Positions 60,619 through 64,000 of a stretch of 64,000 nt of DNA are shown one piece after another (position 1 is the first letter of the stretch; each line of letters opens with the position of its first letter). Below the pieces are notes generated by a model that saw only the letters and a program-made list of their open reading frames with translations, ran no database searches and was not told the origin of the DNA. The stretch is taken from assembly GCA_904419285.1 (NCBI GenBank), contig CAJFQZ010000001.1:1-64000 (forward strand), read 5' to 3'. Source of the stretch: Lachnospiraceae bacterium UBA1818. GTDB taxonomy: Bacteria > Bacillota > Clostridia > Lachnospirales > Lachnospiraceae. The position numbers and the translations under genes were made by a program.

Positions 60619-61556
60619 AACTCCACCCCTTTCTCAGGATACAGGCACCGCACCATGCCGCCCTCAAAGGGCTCCAGCGGAATGTTTTCCGCACGCCTGC
60701 ACTCTGCTCTGCATTTCCCGCACTGTCCGGCAAAAGGACAGCCTTCAGACACTGTTCCGGGATAAGGCTGCGCCCCATGGATCGGGCGGAATTTCCGGGA
60801 CGGAACGGCATTCCAGAGAGCTCTGGTAAACGGATGCCGCAGACGCGCTTCATCCGAGAAGTCAGCTGCATCCGCCTCCTCGATCGTCTCTCCCGCATAG
60901 AAGACCGCCACCCGGTCAGCCACAGTCAGGGCCAGCTCCAGATCATGGGTGATAAAGAGTACCCCCGCCCCTTCTTCGGCAAGCTCCCTGAAGTGCCCCA
61001 GGATCCGCGCCGCCGCCCGTGCGTCCAGCCCCGGAGTGGGCTCGTCGGCAATGATCAGCCTCGGCTTTTCGATCACCGCGGAGGCGATCAGGACTCTGCG
61101 CGCCATCCCGCCGGAGAGCTCGAAGGGATAGAGTTCCTCCGTATCTTCCCCCAGTCCGTACCGTCTGAGCGCCTGCCGGCACTTTTCCTTCGTCTCTGCA
61201 TCGTTTCTTCCCTTTCTTAGCTGCGCTCCCACCTTCATGAGAGGATCCAGCCAGGTCACTCCCTGAGGGATCAGGGCAATCTCTTTTCCCCGGAGCTTTT
61301 CCGCTCTCTTCGGAGTCAGGAGCTCCCCGTCATACAGGATCCTGCCCTCCATCCTGCTGTTGTAAGGCAGGATCCCGAGAATACTGTGGGCAAGCAGGCT
61401 CTTGCCCGAACCGCTGGCTCCCACCACGGCCGTGATCTGTCCCGGAAGGATGTCCAGGCACAGATCACGGATTACCGGAAGACGTCTTCTCCGGATCCCG
61501 CGGTCGTATTGTATAAAATCAATAGATACATGCTCTATCTGTAAGATCGGTTCCAA
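60615..61556 (-). CDS. Nickel/peptide-type ABC transporter ATPase (OppD/NikD-like)
   Basis: The 313-residue ATPase has Walker A GASGSGKSL, signature LSGGMARRVLIASAV and Walker B LIIADEPTPGLD. The C-terminal extension carries the Cys cluster GCPFAGQCGKCRAEC typical of the oligopeptide/nickel ATPase group, where it can hold an iron-sulfur cluster. It is third in the operon. Confidence 0.9.
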   Translation of the reverse strand: MEPILQIEHVSIDFIQYDRGIRRRRLPVIRDLCLDILPGQITAVVGASGSGKSLLAHSILGILPYNSRMEGRILYDGELLTPKRAEKLRGKEIALIPQGVTWLDPLMKVGAQLRKGRNDAETKEKCRQALRRYGLGEDTEELYPFELSGGMARRVLIASAVIEKPRLIIADEPTPGLDARAAARILGHFRELAEEGAGVLFITHDLELALTVADRVAVFYAGETIEEADAADFSDEARLRHPFTRALWNAVPSRKFRPIHGAQPYPGTVSEGCPFAGQCGKCRAECRRAENIPLEPFEGGMVRCLYPEKGVEL

Positions 61557-61568
61557 ATCCTTCCCTCC

Positions 61569-62438
61569 TTATTCATGTGCGCTCGCCGGATCCAGCAGGC
61601 GGCGCAGACGTTCTCCCAGCATGGCGAACAGGATGACCACCAGCACCAGCGCAAGCCCGGGGAACAGGGCGAGCCACCACTTCCCGGTCGTCAGATAGCG
61701 CATGCTCTCCGACAAGATCACCCCGATCGCAGGCTGCTCTGAGGACAGGCCGAACCCAAGGAAGGTGACACTGGCCTCATGCAGGATCGCATGAGGGAAC
61801 AGAAGGATCATCCCCGTAAGGAACTGGGGCAGGATATGAGGCACCATATGCCCTGCCGTGATCCGGATCCTGCCGACTCCCAGCTTCTCCGCCGCCAGGA
61901 TGTAGGGCGCTGCTCTGAGCTGAAGCACTTCTCCCCGGATCACCCTGGCAAGCGACGGCCAGTGGCTCAGCGACACTCCCGCGACCACCCCGGCAAATCC
62001 CCGCCCGCAGGCGATGGAGATCAGCATGACAAGAAGAATATGAGGAATTCCCATCACCAGATCGATACACCATGAGATCACGGCGTCCGCCTTCTTTCCG
62101 AGGACAGCCGCCGCAGTTCCCAGCACAAGGGCCGCAGCGGCGCTCACCGCTGCCGTCAAAAGCCCGATCCTTATACTCAGCGACAGCCCGGCAAGTGTCC
62201 GGGCGAACATGTCCCGCCCCATCCAGTCCGTGCCGAAGAGGTATTGCAGAGACGGCGTCAGATTTCTCCTTGTGAAATCAGTCTCCATGCCGGTGTCCTC
62301 CAGCAGGATCCCGGAAACGGTCACTGCCGCCAGGATCACTGCCGCGGCGATAAGGAACAGGATGGTGCTCTGTCTGCGGTTCTCCGAATACCGGTTCCCT
62401 GAAAATCGTTTTTCTAAATACTGTTTTTCTCTCCTCAT
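61569..62438 (-). CDS. Nickel/peptide-type ABC transporter permease (OppC/NikC-like)
   Basis: The 289-residue membrane protein has a cytoplasmic N-terminal stretch and about six predicted segments. The family loop is LAAEKLGVGRIRITAGHMVPHILPQ, with LFGTDWMGRDMFARTLAG near the start. It overlaps the OppB-like gene by 4 bases, so the two permeases are made in equal amounts. Confidence 0.9.
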   Translation of the reverse strand: MRREKQYLEKRFSGNRYSENRRQSTILFLIAAAVILAAVTVSGILLEDTGMETDFTRRNLTPSLQYLFGTDWMGRDMFARTLAGLSLSIRIGLLTAAVSAAAALVLGTAAAVLGKKADAVISWCIDLVMGIPHILLVMLISIACGRGFAGVVAGVSLSHWPSLARVIRGEVLQLRAAPYILAAEKLGVGRIRITAGHMVPHILPQFLTGMILLFPHAILHEASVTFLGFGLSSEQPAIGVILSESMRYLTTGKWWLALFPGLALVLVVILFAMLGERLRRLLDPASAHE

Positions 62439-63427
62439 CGTCCTGCAGCCCTCCTTCGGATCTTCGGGTCGACTGCTCCGTAGAGCAGATCTGCGATCAG
62501 ATTGCCGCCGAACACGATGGCGGAGGTGATGACCGTGATCCCCAGCAGCAGCGGAAGGTCGCTCCCAAGCCCTGCCGTGACGGCCGCCTGTCCGAGTCCC
62601 GGATAGGAGAACACCTGCTCCACCAGGACAGAACCTCCGATGATCTCACTGATCGACCCGAACTGCAGCGTGATCGCCGGGAGCGCCACGTTTCTCAGCC
62701 CGTGCCGCAGCAGGATGGACCGCTCGGATTCTCCCCGCGCGCGTGCGAACAGTACGTAGTCTGATTCCAGTACGTCCGCCATCTTCTCTCTCGTGTGCAG
62801 CGCGATATTTGCCACGCCGGTTATGCTCAGTGTGAGGGCGGGAAGCACGGCATGGCGGAGCCGGTCCGCCAGAGTGACCGCCGCCGCATCCACCCCAGCC
62901 GGGACGGACAGCCCCACCGGGAGCCACCCCAGCCATACAGAAAAAATGAGAAGGAGCAGGATCGCCAGCCAGAAGGCAGGCGTGCTGGATATGAGCAGAC
63001 AGTATCCCCGGATCAGCCGGTCCGGCCACCGTCCCCGGAACGCCCCCGCAGTGACTCCCAGCACAAGGCCCAGCACGCCGGAGATGATCCATGCAGCGAG
63101 CATCAGCCAGAAGGAATTGGCCAGCCGCTGTCCGATCACGGTCAGGACCGGCTGGCGGTAGAGCAGCGACGTTCCGAAATCTCCATGCAGCACGTCCTGG
63201 AGCCATCCCAGATAACGCTCCGCCGGAGGAGTGTCCACTCCCCAGTACTCTTCCAGCTTTTCCACCTGTTCCTGGCTCATAGAGCCGAGGGCGGTCTGTC
63301 CCACATTGGTCTGAAGCGGATCCAGCGGTGACGCGCACATGAGCAGAAATGCGGCCAGGCTGACCCCCAGGAGCAGGAGAGCCATGCGCAGAAGTTTTTT
63401 TGCCGTAAACTGCAGACGGTGTTTCAA
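62435..63427 (-). CDS. Nickel/peptide-type ABC transporter permease (OppB/NikB-like)
   Basis: The 330-residue membrane protein has about six predicted segments and the family loop YVLFARARGESERSILLRHGLRNVALP. The likely start is a TTG at 63427 with AAAGGA about ten bases upstream, giving the usual OppB length; the frame stays open to 63538, which would add a stretch lying over a GC-rich hairpin. It is first of the four membrane/ATPase genes, downstream of the binding protein. Confidence 0.82.
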   Translation of the reverse strand: MKHRLQFTAKKLLRMALLLLGVSLAAFLLMCASPLDPLQTNVGQTALGSMSQEQVEKLEEYWGVDTPPAERYLGWLQDVLHGDFGTSLLYRQPVLTVIGQRLANSFWLMLAAWIISGVLGLVLGVTAGAFRGRWPDRLIRGYCLLISSTPAFWLAILLLLIFSVWLGWLPVGLSVPAGVDAAAVTLADRLRHAVLPALTLSITGVANIALHTREKMADVLESDYVLFARARGESERSILLRHGLRNVALPAITLQFGSISEIIGGSVLVEQVFSYPGLGQAAVTAGLGSDLPLLLGITVITSAIVFGGNLIADLLYGAVDPKIRRRAAGR

Positions 63428-63479
63428 GCTAATCAGTCCTTTCAAGTCAGATTTTTCACAGATAGGATACTGTTCACAC

Positions 63480-63505
63480 CGCACTCCGTCTTCGCACGGA
63501 GTGCG
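63480..63505. other. GC-rich hairpin between binding protein and permease genes
   Basis: A 10-bp stem (CGCACTCCGT / ACGGAGTGCG) with a 6-base loop lies in the 193-base gap 63428-63620. The gap is GC-rich with further short repeats (GCGCGCCAGCGCAG). It may reduce permease relative to binding-protein expression or be a dispersed repeat. Confidence 0.45.
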
Positions 63506-63620
63506 GAACCGGAGCGCGCCAGCGCAGCGAGTGTGCATGAGGGCTGCGGTTAGGTGCGAACAGCTGCCCCCTGCGCCGAAAGATCTGCACGGCGCAGAAA
63601 ATGAATGACAATACTGTATA

Positions 63621-64000
63621 TCAGGACCAGGTCCACTGGTCCACGTTATTCACCACAGACCACCCATGTCCGTGAGGATGGATCTTCTGTTCCGCCACCC
63701 GGAGTCCGTCCCTCACCCAGTAGAGATGGTCGATATTGACAAGCCACACCCAGGGTATATCCCCTTCCTGGGTCACGCCTGTGGTTCCGTCCCACTGCGC
63801 CTTCTGCCACAGTTCATAGGACTCCTCCAGATCACTGACGGCCAGCGCCTGGTCCATATATTCATCCACTGTCTTGTTGGCATAAGGAGAATACTGGGCG
63901 GATCCGGTGTCCCCCTCTGTGTGATAGATGTTGTACAGCTCCATCGGCGTGTGCGCGCCCCAGCCCCAGATCAGAGGCTCGGACAGTGCCCGGTCGTAGG
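63621..64000 (-). CDS. Nickel/peptide-type binding protein, C-terminal part (runs off right edge)
   Basis: The frame is open from 64000 to the stop at 63621 (126 codons). It reads YDRALSEPLIWGWGAHTPM before MELYNIYHTEGD, so the ATG at 63944 is internal. The sequence (IYHTEGDTGSAQYSPYANK, WLVNIDHLYWVRDGLRVAEQ) belongs to the C-terminal lobe of family 5 binding proteins for peptides and nickel. The N-terminus and lipobox are outside the window. Substrate cannot be determined. Confidence 0.88.
   Translation of the reverse strand, partial: YDRALSEPLIWGWGAHTPMELYNIYHTEGDTGSAQYSPYANKTVDEYMDQALAVSDLEESYELWQKAQWDGTTGVTQEGDIPWVWLVNIDHLYWVRDGLRVAEQKIHPHGHGWSVVNNVDQWTWS

Overview
The window looks like chromosome from a gut Firmicute of the Lachnospiraceae type (Clostridium cluster XIVa). 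GC content is mid-range, ribosome binding sites are strong AGGAGG types, and there are YitT, YolD, DUF3737 and anaerobic sulfatase maturase genes plus several sortase- or membrane-anchored surface proteins. I see no rRNA or tRNA genes, CRISPR array, insertion sequence or prophage. The species cannot be named from the sequence alone.

Region 1 (about 1.9-22.8 kb) is a host-glycan locus. It holds every step of the lacto-N-biose/galacto-N-biose (LNB/GNB) pathway: a carbohydrate ABC importer (binding protein and two permeases, no ATPase), a GH112 phosphorylase, an N-acetylhexosamine 1-kinase, a sugar-1-phosphate uridylyltransferase and GalE. The same cluster holds a large anchored beta-helix protein that I read as a GH136 lacto-N-biosidase, with its partner lipoprotein. 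It also has two Cys-type sulfatases without signal peptides, an anaerobic sulfatase maturase, a TauE/SafE anion exporter and two AraC regulators. Together they suggest release, import, desulfation and phosphorolysis of sulfated mucin or milk glycans.

Region 2 (22.9-30.8 kb) holds an IclR-controlled KDPG aldolase/KDG kinase pair, enolase, a CBS-containing Mn-type pyrophosphatase followed by a flavin-reductase-like protein, and an S1-domain protein.

Region 3 (27.1 and 31.2-46.2 kb) is an iron/heme region. A DUF2325 gene, an operon (DUF454, YgbA-type protein, two fused exporter-fold ABC proteins, a small HMA-like protein) and a heme-acquisition operon (transmembrane beta-sandwich protein, secreted NEAT protein, FMN-binding plus NEAT surface protein, Shp-like protein, FecBCD-type importer, DUF454) each carry one or two copies of the same inverted repeat, GTTAG-N6-CTAAC, just downstream of the -10 box. 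The enolase promoter carries a fifth copy. Three of the promoters also have a Fur-like box.

Region 4 (46.4-64 kb) holds an orphan FliB-type lysine methylase, a LexA-box-controlled Y-family polymerase with YolD, cyclopropane fatty acid synthase, an acetyltransferase, a giant MacB-type ABC protein with three 64-residue repeats, a BlaI/BlaR1-type regulator pair, a MerR regulator divergent from YitT across a textbook 19-bp-spacer promoter, and a nickel/peptide-type ABC importer that runs off the right edge.
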